Shown here one piece after another: positions 14,282 to 20,670 of a stretch of 64,000 bases of DNA; position 1 is the first letter of the stretch, and each line of letters opens with the position of its first letter. Position numbers and translations under genes: made by a program. The notes beneath the pieces were generated by a model. It made no database searches. It had not been told where the DNA came from and was given only the letters and a program-made list of their open reading frames with translations. The DNA comes from Bacillota bacterium (GTDB taxonomy: Bacteria; Bacillota; Clostridia; DSM-8532), in assembly GCA_023415205.1 (NCBI GenBank), contig JAEZLR010000006.1, positions 248,001 through 312,000 of the forward strand, in the 5' to 3' direction.

Positions 14282-14362
14282 GATACCCACCGCTGAACCC
14301 GGTGAGTATCCCATTGAAAATCCACTAACAAACCACCACACATCACATATGGTGGCCTTTCT
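14282..14362 (+). terminator. Two hairpins closing the HTH gene transcript
   Basis: GATACCCACCG...CGGTGAGTATC (14283-14310) is a strong inverted repeat just after the stop. A second, CCACCA (14333-14338) with TGGTGG (14350-14355), is followed by CCTTTCTAT. Either could terminate the regulator transcript. Confidence 0.6.
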
Positions 14363-14394
14363 ATATAGTTTATCAGAGTCAGTTCATGACTTCA

Positions 14395-14845
14395 AGTATT
14401 TCCCGCAGCCATCTGATAAATACGTACCTTGAAATAACCGGCACGGCCGGAACGCCTGAACTTGTTGAGGGCAACATATTGAGGACTGCGGGTGACGGAT
14501 ACACATGCCAGGACCCTGTGAGATTGGTATAGAGACCGGGTAACACAAGGAGCTATGATACCAGGCAGCCGGATGATAAATCTGGTGGAAGTGGAGCAAT
14601 GATTTGAACAACCGGGAGACAGCCAATGCAGCGGCGAGCGTGTAGGAAACGAAGTGGTGACGCAGAGGAAGAGAGCGGAAAGAAATACTTAAGGTGCGAA
14701 AGTAACCAGTGTAGAAGGCAATGGAAGGAGCCACCGGCAAAGCCGGAAAGTAATACCTGGGAAGGCAATGGAAGGAGCCGCGCGCCTGCAAAATAACTGA
14801 CGTCTACGTCAGATTATGTCCCGGAGATTTCAGCTCCGGGACGTA
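14395..14845 (+). ncRNA. Candidate large structured non-coding RNA, class unknown
   Basis: About 450 nt, GC-rich and purine-rich on the plus strand, inside AT-rich element DNA, with no credible protein on either strand. Many complementary arms are visible: CCCGCAG (14402-14408) with CTGCGGG (14486-14492), enclosing CCGGC-ACG-GCCGG (14439-14451); TGGTAT (14525-14530) with ATACCA (14558-14563); CCGGAT-GATAA-ATCTGG; CCGGC-AAA-GCCGG near 14732; and GTCCCGGAG/CTCCGGGAC (14818-14842) at the 3' end. AAGGCAATGGAAGGAGCC occurs twice, about 46 nt apart. GNRA-like loops (GGAAAC, GCGAAAG) are frequent. I cannot match it to RNase P, tmRNA, 6S, or group I or II introns. Large element or phage RNAs such as GOLLD or ROOL are possible. 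Strand is inferred from GNRA loops and neighbouring genes. Confidence 0.5.
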
Positions 14846-14867
14846 CTTGTGATGTAGACAAAGATAA

Positions 14868-14886
14868 GGGGTCCACAGTGGACCTC
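14868..14886 (+). repeat. 19-bp palindrome, copy 4 of 6 (G-U variant)
   Basis: GGGGTCCAC-A-GTGGACCTC, followed by TTCTTTTT. The single departure from symmetry is a G opposite T, which still pairs in RNA. It lies between the structured RNA region and the next gene. Confidence 0.8.
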
Positions 14887-14941
14887 TTCTTTTTCCCAGA
14901 AAGCTGACTGGAAAAGAAATGTAGTAAAGGAGATTAAGAGC

Positions 14942-15304
14942 ATGAAAAAAATTTCAAAGAAAAAAGCAATGGAATTTTGCAAGGCTTTATGTGGTACTTC
15001 TAAAGGTTTGCGGCAAGAACCGTTCTGCAATGTATGGATTATATCATTAGGTCATATGCGATATGATTTCTGGCCTCTGAAAGAAAAGATATACTGTCAA
15101 CTTTTTGTAGGATGCGAATGTATAGGCAGTTACTTTTTTGATTGTGATACTTATGAACCTGATGTAGTGTTTACAGATGAAGACAGTGAAAAGAGTATAT
15201 GGGAGAAAGAAAGATCCGACAGATACGACTTCCTTCTTTGGTTGATGGAGTGTAAATATAAAATTCACATTCCGGATGAATTGCTAGATAAATATAAAAA
15301 TTAA
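14942..15304 (+). CDS. Unrecognised 120-aa soluble element protein
   Basis: ATG 14942 has AAAGGAG about 9 nt upstream. The product has a basic N-terminus, a central aromatic/cysteine-rich beta region (MRYDFWPLKEKIYCQLFVGCECIGSYFF is split here as MRYDFWPLKEK and CQLFVGCECIG) and an acidic C-terminus ending in a helix. There is no signal peptide and I recognise no family. A palindrome copy and a small membrane protein gene flank it, and it probably starts a run of small co-directional genes. Confidence 0.6.
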   Translation: MKKISKKKAMEFCKALCGTSKGLRQEPFCNVWIISLGHMRYDFWPLKEKIYCQLFVGCECIGSYFFDCDTYEPDVVFTDEDSEKSIWEKERSDRYDFLLWLMECKYKIHIPDELLDKYKN

Positions 15305-15354
15305 CAGTGCCCCCATTATAAAGACCGGGTGAAGTAACTCTTTGGAGGTTTAAT

Positions 15355-15630
15355 ATGAGCAAGTTTTTAGCTTTTTTTCTAGCACTATCAGTTTTGCTTT
15401 TCTTGTTTTTTGTGTTTTTTTCAGAGTTTTATTTTAAACCAATTTTGATTGCATCTGCTATATTTGCCCTTATTGCTAATAGCATTAGAGTCATATTAAG
15501 TATTATAACTATTTGGAGATCAGATGATGAAAATAAAATATATAAAGCTAAATTATGGTTTCCACGTTGCTTTTTTGGCTTTATTGGTGGGTTATGTGTA
15601 CTTATATATGCTCTTGTATATTATAAGTAA
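15355..15630 (+). CDS. Small membrane protein, about three transmembrane helices
   Basis: A 91-aa very hydrophobic protein with TTGGAGG upstream of the ATG. Three likely membrane helices lie at about residues 5-24, 27-55 and 66-88, with a short charged loop (RSDDENKIYKAK) between the last two. No family is recognised. It could be an entry-exclusion, anti-defence or phage-resistance membrane protein, but nothing in the sequence decides this. Confidence 0.6.
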   Translation: MSKFLAFFLALSVLLFLFFVFFSEFYFKPILIASAIFALIANSIRVILSIITIWRSDDENKIYKAKLWFPRCFFGFIGGLCVLIYALVYYK

Positions 15631-15725
15631 AGATTATGCGACCCTGACCGAATCACATAGACTGGATACCCCATGGACATCCTGTGCATCACGGAGAGAA
15701 AACAGATTAAGAAAGGTTAATGTAT

Positions 15726-15851
15726 ATGTTTGACTTTATATTCTCAGTTAGTTGGGTTAAGGTTTTAATTGCTCTTATAGGTCTGTTTATTCTTTATTTG
15801 GTATTTTCATGGGTAAGGTATAAGCTATTTGGACGAAATCCTTATAGATGA
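15726..15851 (+). CDS. 41-aa single-span membrane micro-protein
   Basis: ATG 15726, with AAAGG 9 nt upstream, opens a 41-codon frame: a hydrophobic helix (about residues 8-29) followed by a basic tail (RYKLFGRNPYR), giving an N-out/C-in anchor. It is one of several tiny hydrophobic genes in this part of the element. Function unknown. Confidence 0.5.
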   Translation: MFDFIFSVSWVKVLIALIGLFILYLVFSWVRYKLFGRNPYR

Positions 15852-15965
15852 CTCTGAAGGATCTTGGATTACGCTAGATTAATTATTTTCTTGTATATTG
15901 ACAGGGGAAGCTCCTGGGCTTTTCGGATCTCGGAGATAATGCGTATTTGAAAGGATGGATTATAA

Positions 15966-16172
15966 ATGTCAAAAAGATATGAAGGTTGCATGAATTTCAT
16001 GGTTTATGAATTGATGGGAATTGTAAATCCAGAAAACCCTATGCGTGTTTTAAAAGCACAGTTTGACAAGGAAGAAGATGCAAGACTATTTGCTAAAATC
16101 AAACAACAAAAAGATAAAACAAGAAACTATGAATTGTTGAATAACGAAACTCACGAATGTTTCACATTATAA
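15966..16172 (+). CDS. Unrecognised 68-aa soluble protein
   Basis: ATG 15966 follows GAAAGGATGG. The product is charged and probably alpha/beta, with a helix around residues 31-48 (FDKEEDARLFAKIKQQKDKT). There is no signal peptide or membrane segment. I do not recognise it; it follows the local run of small co-directional genes. Confidence 0.5.
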   Translation: MSKRYEGCMNFMVYELMGIVNPENPMRVLKAQFDKEEDARLFAKIKQQKDKTRNYELLNNETHECFTL

Positions 16173-16532
16173 AAACTATGAGTATAACCATCCATCAGAT
16201 GCAGATTTACTTTTTACAATATAGACCAAGCAATAGAAGAACATTATGAGCAGGCCATTGGGGTTCAGGAATTCCTTAAATCAACAGCGGCGATGGATAA
16301 TCAACTGAAATTTAACCCGTAAGCTAAAAACGCTGAATATTAGTTACAAGGTAATATCCAGATGAATCCTAATTCCATTGCTACGGGATCCTGATTTTTT
16401 GATTTTGACATGTAATTTTGCATGACTACCTGATATATTTTAACGACGACCCAGTAAAGTTAACCAGTAAATTCTTACATTCTACAATAATTTAAGTAAG
16501 TAGTATAAATCCCAGAGGGGAGGTGTACTACT
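16173..16532 (+). other. 360-bp gap with a possible gene remnant
   Basis: No start-bounded frame of useful size is present. A stretch around 16220-16320 reads in one frame as IDQAIEEHYEQAIGVQEFLK and continues to a stop, like the C-terminal end of a helical protein, but it has no start codon or ribosome site. It may be the tail of a decayed gene. Otherwise I see nothing definable. Confidence 0.3.
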
Positions 16533-16670
16533 ATGAATTGGAAAAAAATTATGTGGGTCGTTTTATTAATTGTTCTATTCTCTTTGTTCTATGTCGGGTA
16601 TCAATGGTCTTGCAATTTCAATTTAGAACAATTCATTCACCAGATCTTAGAATTCATTAAGAATTCTTAG
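16533..16670 (+). CDS. 45-aa membrane micro-protein
   Basis: ATG 16533 has GAGGGGAGG about 9 nt upstream. The peptide has a hydrophobic helix (MWVVLLIVLFSLFYVGY) and an amphipathic C-terminal tail rich in Phe, Ile and Gln. The strong ribosome site supports translation. No family is known to me. Confidence 0.55.
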   Translation: MNWKKIMWVVLLIVLFSLFYVGYQWSCNFNLEQFIHQILEFIKNS

Positions 16671-16723
16671 GACGGCAAAGGGGGAGAGGTGGCTCCCTCC
16701 TAATGTGTACACAAACAGAGAAA

Positions 16724-16742
16724 GAGGTTCACTGTGGACCTC
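16724..16742 (+). repeat. 19-bp palindrome, copy 5 of 6 (G-U variant)
   Basis: GAGGTTCAC-T-GTGGACCTC, followed by TTTTTCTT. The one departure is a T opposite G, again compatible with RNA pairing. It lies 50 bp upstream of a 31-aa micro-protein gene. Confidence 0.85.
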
Positions 16743-16793
16743 TTTTTCTTATTCTTTTTGCCACTAGAAAAAGAAAATGATTGGAGGGGGAAC

Positions 16794-16889
16794 ATGAATA
16801 AACTAAACAATTCTTTACTTATTGCAATCTTGCTTATTATACCAATTGCTGCATGTGTTGCGATTAAAATTAACGTATATTTCCGTTAA
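16794..16889 (+). CDS. 31-aa membrane micro-protein
   Basis: ATG 16794 follows TTGGAGGGGG, one of the strongest ribosome sites in the element. The peptide is nearly all one hydrophobic helix (SLLIAILLIIPIAACVAI) with a short basic end. Palindrome copies 5 and 6 lie on either side, so it looks like a discrete transcription unit. The type I toxin-like shape is suggestive only. Confidence 0.55.
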   Translation: MNKLNNSLLIAILLIIPIAACVAIKINVYFR

Positions 16890-16897
16890 CTTAATTG

Positions 16898-16916
16898 GAG
16901 GTCCACCGTGGACCTC
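16898..16916 (+). repeat. 19-bp palindrome, copy 6 of 6
   Basis: GAGGTCCAC-C-GTGGACCTC, perfect symmetry, followed by TTTAATTTT. It begins 8 bp after the 31-aa gene stop and ends 20 bp before the next start codon. Confidence 0.85.
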
Positions 16917-16936
16917 TTTAATTTTGGAGGATTACT

Positions 16937-17875
16937 ATGAAATGTAAAAATTGTGGGTCTGATATTCATGAAGTTGAGAAAGCTTATAAGTGTGAGGGCT
17001 GTGGTTTGACGATCTGGAAAGTTATATCCGGGCACAAGTTGACGGAAAGTGAATTACACATGCTTTTAGAGAAAGGGGAGACTGGGACTATTACCTTTAT
17101 AAGCAAAGATAATCATAGACCTTATAAAGCCAGACTTGTTATACGAGGAAGTAAGGTGGGTTATGATTATCAAAACAATGATTCACTAAGAAGCAAGCTA
17201 CAACATGTGTTAAATTACGATAAACAGCCTGATACAAATACCATAAGAATTCGGGTTGAATCACAACAGCCAGGAGCAGCTTCTTTGACGATTCGGTCAG
17301 ATTGTCTTGATTATCAGGTGAGTATTAGCTTCGGACTGACTTCGACACGGGAATGCGAATGCCTTTCGATTGTGGCGGCCGCAGTTTATATACAGCATCA
17401 TGTTTCGGATTTTAAAGAAAAGAGCTTGTTTGTCGAAGTCAACAGTCAGGAGGTCGCTAATTATCTTCTTAAGGAAACCAAGCCTAGAGATAAGCAAATG
17501 CAGTTCCTTGTTTTCTACACATGGGGGCAATTGGGCATTTTCAAAGCCTGTGATGTTGTGTACAAGCAAAGGAAGAAAACGAAGCTTGTTGGAACGAACG
17601 TTTCACGATACTACCCGAAGGGTCTATTCCCAGGGATCGAAAAGCTTGTTGCCCAGGACAACGGAGGGCTTTTTGTTTATTTGCCAGCTAATCCAGCTAT
17701 ATGTAAACAGTTCCTTGCCTCTTTCCCCAGGGCGACTGTTTTTAATATGGCTGATACTGAGGGAGAGGACTCCCCTGAAGAAGAACAGAACGAATTGGAG
17801 ACCTTTGTTTTATCCCCCGAGTTTTCTAGCAAAGTTGATAACTGGTTTAGTATCGTCACAGATATTAATAAATAG
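16937..17875 (+). CDS. Zinc-ribbon protein with a TopB-tail-like N-terminus, function unknown
   Basis: A 312-aa protein from ATG 16937 (GGAGG upstream). Residues 3-24 carry two CxxC pairs (CKNC and CEGC). With the following TIWKVISGHKLTESELHMLL...GETGTI and PYKARLVI, this resembles the zinc-ribbon repeat at the C-terminus of the TopB topoisomerases of Tn1549-like elements. No topoisomerase catalytic domain is present. Residues 90-290 form a second domain that I do not recognise (CECLSIVAAAVYIQHHV; LLKETKPRDKQMQFLVFYTW). It may bind single-stranded DNA or nucleic acid during transfer. An acidic Glu/Asp/Ser segment lies near residue 275. Confidence 0.65.
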   Translation: MKCKNCGSDIHEVEKAYKCEGCGLTIWKVISGHKLTESELHMLLEKGETGTITFISKDNHRPYKARLVIRGSKVGYDYQNNDSLRSKLQHVLNYDKQPDTNTIRIRVESQQPGAASLTIRSDCLDYQVSISFGLTSTRECECLSIVAAAVYIQHHVSDFKEKSLFVEVNSQEVANYLLKETKPRDKQMQFLVFYTWGQLGIFKACDVVYKQRKKTKLVGTNVSRYYPKGLFPGIEKLVAQDNGGLFVYLPANPAICKQFLASFPRATVFNMADTEGEDSPEEEQNELETFVLSPEFSSKVDNWFSIVTDINK

Positions 17876-17941
17876 AGCCTAAGAGCGTTTTTTATGTAGA
17901 TGCATAAACTATTTATGATGGTTTTTATGGAGGGATAGCAT

Positions 17942-18145
17942 ATGAAAAAAGCGGAGGTCATGGATGAGGTATTGGATATTTTTATTAGGAAAGCTATGTC
18001 TATGGAGGAGAGCCATCCCCAAGTAGTCGTAACGCGCCTTAGCAACAGAGATAAACCTCATAAGTCCTTGTCCACTGAGAAGCAAAAACAAAAAAATACA
18101 CGGAGTGATATGCATGAACTATATACCCCCACTAGTGTCAGGTAA
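17942..18145 (+). CDS. 67-aa leader ORF overlapping the recombinase start
   Basis: ATG 17942 is preceded by GGAGGG with ideal spacing. The charged, soluble product (KKAEVMDEVLDIFIRKAM...) has a helical N-terminus and a basic tail. The frame overlaps the serine recombinase start by about 30 nt in another register, so the two may be translationally coupled. It could be an excision accessory factor, since recombinase directionality factors are small and unconserved, but there is no sequence proof. Confidence 0.55.
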   Translation: MKKAEVMDEVLDIFIRKAMSMEESHPQVVVTRLSNRDKPHKSLSTEKQKQKNTRSDMHELYTPTSVR

Positions 18146-19736
18146 TAAGCTTGAAGCTTATACCAGCAAGCGCGATACCATCGGCGAACGGGGATTGGAA
18201 ATAGGGGGTTACATACGAATCTCAACAAAAAAAGATAGCCAGAAGACTTCTATCGATAATCAGAAAAAATATATTCGTGAATGGGCAGAGGTCAATGGCT
18301 ATCATATCTATGATTTTTACACGGATGTAAAAAGTGGTGCATATACACATTTGAGAAATAACATGAAAAAGCTCCATGAAGATGTGGATGCCGGTAAAGT
18401 CAAAGGTATTGTAACCAAAGAGATTTCCAGGACCTCACGTGACATTATGGATACTCTATCCTTAAAACGTGGTCTTGAGGATAGGGGCGCGTTTTTCATT
18501 GCAATTAAAGAAGGCTATGATAGCCGCCAGGATGATGATGAGTTTTTACTCATTATACATGCTGGTTTGGCTCAAAAAGAGCGAAAAACCACTAGTTCCC
18601 GCGTAAAAATAACACAAATGATCAAAGCCAAAGAAGGCAAGACTAATGTAGCAAGTCCAGCCTATGGGTACAGATTATCATCTGATAGACAGCATATTGA
18701 GATTAATCCTGAGACTGCGGAAATCTATCGATTTATTGTAGACAAATTCCTTGAAGGATGGGGCCAGCTAAAAATATGCAAATACCTTAATGCTCAAGGT
18801 GTTAAGGCAAAAAGAGGTGGCGCATGGAATACTAACTCCATTAAAACGATAGTTTCCAACCCTGTTTATCTGGGTGTAACTATTTATAACGCAACTACAC
18901 GCGTTCGAACATCATCAGGCCTACCGCGTCTGATGGTGCGCCCAGAAAGTGAATGGGTTATAAGGGAAAATACCCATGAACCCCTTATATCTAAAGATAA
19001 ATTTGATCGCATCCAGGAGATTATACGGATACGGAAGGAGAAGGATACCAAAGAATGGAGTTGTACTAAAAAATATCTCTTGTCAGGTCTCCTTTTCTGT
19101 GCAGATTGTGGTTGTAAGCTATATGGTAGTAAAATACCAAAGAATAAATCGCGGAAAATATCAAAGCAATCACGGAAAATGGAGGATTACTATTTTTATT
19201 ATTTCGATCAGAATAAAAGCGGTAAGTGTAGATATGAGACAAAAAGCTACCCAATGGAAATGGTTGAGCAACAGGTCATGGATGCAATAAAATGCTTCTT
19301 CAGTGGAGAGGCAGATCACCTAGATACCCGGATACGCAAGAAAAATTATCTCTACGATGAGCGGCTGGAAAAAGAAAAACAAGAACGCGAAAGCGTGAAG
19401 CAAAAAATTGAGGCGGTGGACACTGCCACAAGACGCCAGCAGGAAGCTTACGAAAAGGAGATAGTTACTCTTGAAGAGTATAAACAAAGGCTGACAGAAT
19501 TAAGGGAAATAAAAAGGACGCTCCTGGACAGTTTATCTGCTTTAAATGATAGGCTTGAACGCGTTGATAGAAGAGAAGAACAGTATCTTACCATCAAGGC
19601 TAAAGTATTAACTTTCATTGACAATATAAATGATCTTGATTATGATGTGAAAGAAGAGATCATCCGTAAGATCATTAAAAGAATTTATATAAAGGATGAT
19701 TCCTCAATAACAATTGAATATACCTTTGAAGATTAG
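18114..19736 (+). CDS. Large serine recombinase (element integrase)
   Basis: A 540-aa protein. ATG 18114 is chosen because CGGAG (18101-18105) lies 8 nt upstream; the GTG at 18105 overlaps that site. The resolvase-type catalytic domain (about 30-175) has nucleophile Ser37 in GYIRIST and the usual Arg-rich ISRTSRD segment. The recombinase domain spans about 190-300 (GWGQLKICKYLNAQGV). It is followed by a Cys zinc ribbon (LLFCADCGCKLYG) and a Lys/Glu-rich coiled coil (about 400-495). This matches TnpX/TndX-type integrases. The gene lies 25-50 bp from the broken cotJC, so it is the enzyme that inserted the element and would excise it. Confidence 0.95.
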   Translation: MNYIPPLVSGNKLEAYTSKRDTIGERGLEIGGYIRISTKKDSQKTSIDNQKKYIREWAEVNGYHIYDFYTDVKSGAYTHLRNNMKKLHEDVDAGKVKGIVTKEISRTSRDIMDTLSLKRGLEDRGAFFIAIKEGYDSRQDDDEFLLIIHAGLAQKERKTTSSRVKITQMIKAKEGKTNVASPAYGYRLSSDRQHIEINPETAEIYRFIVDKFLEGWGQLKICKYLNAQGVKAKRGGAWNTNSIKTIVSNPVYLGVTIYNATTRVRTSSGLPRLMVRPESEWVIRENTHEPLISKDKFDRIQEIIRIRKEKDTKEWSCTKKYLLSGLLFCADCGCKLYGSKIPKNKSRKISKQSRKMEDYYFYYFDQNKSGKCRYETKSYPMEMVEQQVMDAIKCFFSGEADHLDTRIRKKNYLYDERLEKEKQERESVKQKIEAVDTATRRQQEAYEKEIVTLEEYKQRLTELREIKRTLLDSLSALNDRLERVDRREEQYLTIKAKVLTFIDNINDLDYDVKEEIIRKIIKRIYIKDDSSITIEYTFED

Positions 19737-19768
19737 CAGCATCTTATTTGTAAGGTGCTGCTTTTTTT
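19735..19768 (+). terminator. Terminator of the recombinase gene at the element edge
   Basis: AGCAGCATCTTA and TAAGGTGCTGCT form an imperfect long stem around a short T/G loop, followed by seven T's. It ends the element transcript just before the host junction and limits read-through into the cotJ operon. Confidence 0.85.
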
Positions 19769-19878
19769 AAAAACATGAAATTCGGCCCGCCATATTGGGT
19801 CAGGATGTTCACCGCCATTCTCGGGTCAACCTTGCTGATCTTTATGGGATACTGTGTCTTTTTCTCATAAATCCACAT
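19744..19878 (-). pseudogene. cotJC: 5' fragment of spore-coat gene cotJC, interrupted by the element
   Basis: The frame opens at ATG 19878 inside the end of cotJB, with AGGAGGT just upstream. It reads MWIYEKKTQYPIKISK...MAVNILTQYGGP, a clear match to the N-terminus of CotJC (usually about 190 residues, a manganese-catalase-like coat protein). After about 31 codons it runs into element DNA and meets a stop after 44 codons. The rest of cotJC should lie at the element's left end, outside the window. Precise excision in the mother cell could restore it. The order cotJA-cotJB-cotJC is that of the Bacillus operon. Confidence 0.85.
19769..19790. other. Probable attR: right junction of the element with cotJC
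   Basis: Read on the minus strand, cotJC matches its family up to QYGGP and then changes to unrelated residues at GGGCCGAAT, about 19783-19790 on the plus strand. The recombinase terminator ends at 19768. The crossover therefore lies in this short stretch. The exact core cannot be set without the left junction. Confidence 0.6.
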
Positions 19879-20137
19879 TGTTCATACCTCCTCTATAATC
19901 CCATGGCCAAGGATCGTTAATCCACTGCCAGCAAGTGGTGTTGGGAAGATATCTTGCAGTAAGCGGTCCAAATCTGCTCTGGAATTGCTTTCGTAAGTTA
20001 TCGGATTGCTCGAGTGCCATCTTGTAGTCCCTTAGGGCATTTTCATCCGAGGGGTGTGTATCTAAAAAAAGCTGTAAATCATATAGAGCGAAATCGTATG
20101 CCATGATTTGCTCTAGCAAGGTTGTCTGTTCGTCCAC
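19865..20137 (-). CDS. cotJB: CotJB-family spore coat protein
   Basis: A 90-aa protein from GTG 20137: GGAGG lies 8 nt upstream of this GTG, whereas the ATG at 20152 overlaps the site itself. LEQIMAYDFALYDLQLFLDTHP and the C-terminal TRYLPN-type WQWINDPWPWDYRGG are hallmarks of CotJB. It is part of the CotJ complex in the spore coat or inner layers. Its last codons overlap the start of cotJC, so cotJB should still be translated although cotJC is broken. Confidence 0.93.
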   Translation of the reverse strand: MDEQTTLLEQIMAYDFALYDLQLFLDTHPSDENALRDYKMALEQSDNLRKQFQSRFGPLTARYLPNTTCWQWINDPWPWDYRGGMNNVDL

Positions 20138-20170
20138 GCTGAACACCTCCATTGTTATTTTCTAAAGAGC

Positions 20171-20362
20171 CTATTTGATGAGTTCGGGAAATATGGTTCC
20201 TTTTTTCAAGCCTTCCTGTGCCGGCAGAATCTTGTCATAGAGCTGGTAAGGGACGTATGCTGTGGCAAGTTCCGGTCTTACAGGCATGACGGGAATCATT
20301 ATGGACTCTCCGGTACAGTTGTTTCCGGTATAGATAGTCACCAATCTTAAGTTATCCATCAT
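20171..20362 (-). CDS. cotJA: CotJA-family spore coat associated protein
   Basis: A 63-aa protein. The ATG at 20362 is used because GGAGG sits 7 nt upstream; the longer frame from 20404 has no site. VMPVRPELATAYVPYQ and LKKGTIFPEL are the conserved CotJA motifs (proline-rich, short). It is the first gene of the cotJ operon, 33 bp before cotJB. Confidence 0.93.
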   Translation of the reverse strand: MMDNLRLVTIYTGNNCTGESIMIPVMPVRPELATAYVPYQLYDKILPAQEGLKKGTIFPELIK

Positions 20363-20390
20363 AAAGAAGCCTCCATGCTTGTTTCTCCTA

Positions 20391-20418
20391 CATACTATGT
20401 ACAAGCGTAAAAATATGT
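20391..20418 (-). promoter_or_regulatory. Possible sigma-E promoter of the cotJ operon
   Basis: On the minus strand, CATATTT (near 20416) and CATAGTAT (20399-20392) resemble the -35 and -10 elements of mother-cell sigma-E promoters, about 28 bp upstream of the cotJA start. The spacer is about 12-13 bp, slightly short. cotJ is sigma-E controlled in Bacillus, which supports the reading. Confidence 0.35.
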
Positions 20419-20670
20419 GAGGAGAGGGCCTGACTTCGAATTACCGCTTATCCGTATGTCGCATACGATAGGAGAAGTCTGGCATGTTTTTTCTTAAAGA
20501 GTCTGCAAAAGTCACCCATATCCCAAAAGCCTGATTTCTTTGCTAGTGGGCTATATAATGAACTTTCATAGGATAGAATAATGCCGTGATCGTGTATCTG
20601 ACTTGCCGAATAGGCTGAAATATAGGATAATTGGAGTAATGGTAAAACATGGGGTAAGGAGTTTGGACTT

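Larger units (their letters stand above)
1..19780 (+). mobile_element. Integrated conjugative element (right part), inserted in cotJC
   Basis: The segment carries a VirB4-type conjugation ATPase, an NlpC/P60 transfer hydrolase, a TopB-tail zinc-ribbon protein and, at its right end, a large serine recombinase. Cargo between them is phage-defence-like: a type III toxin-antitoxin locus, a Ser/Thr kinase and a nucleotidyltransferase remnant. By eye it is clearly more AT-rich than the DNA after 20,000. The right boundary is set by the abrupt end of the cotJC reading frame about 25 bp beyond the recombinase terminator. The left end lies outside the window, so total length, relaxase and attL are unseen. 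The gene order resembles Tn1549-like elements, but that assignment is an inference from family knowledge. Confidence 0.85.

Noticed and set aside
14384..14791. Minus-strand 135-aa open frame (and a second overlapping one)
   Set aside because: The translation is Cys/Pro/Ser/His-rich with no domain sense, no good ribosome site, and lies over dense complementary arms. It is better explained as the antisense of a structured RNA.
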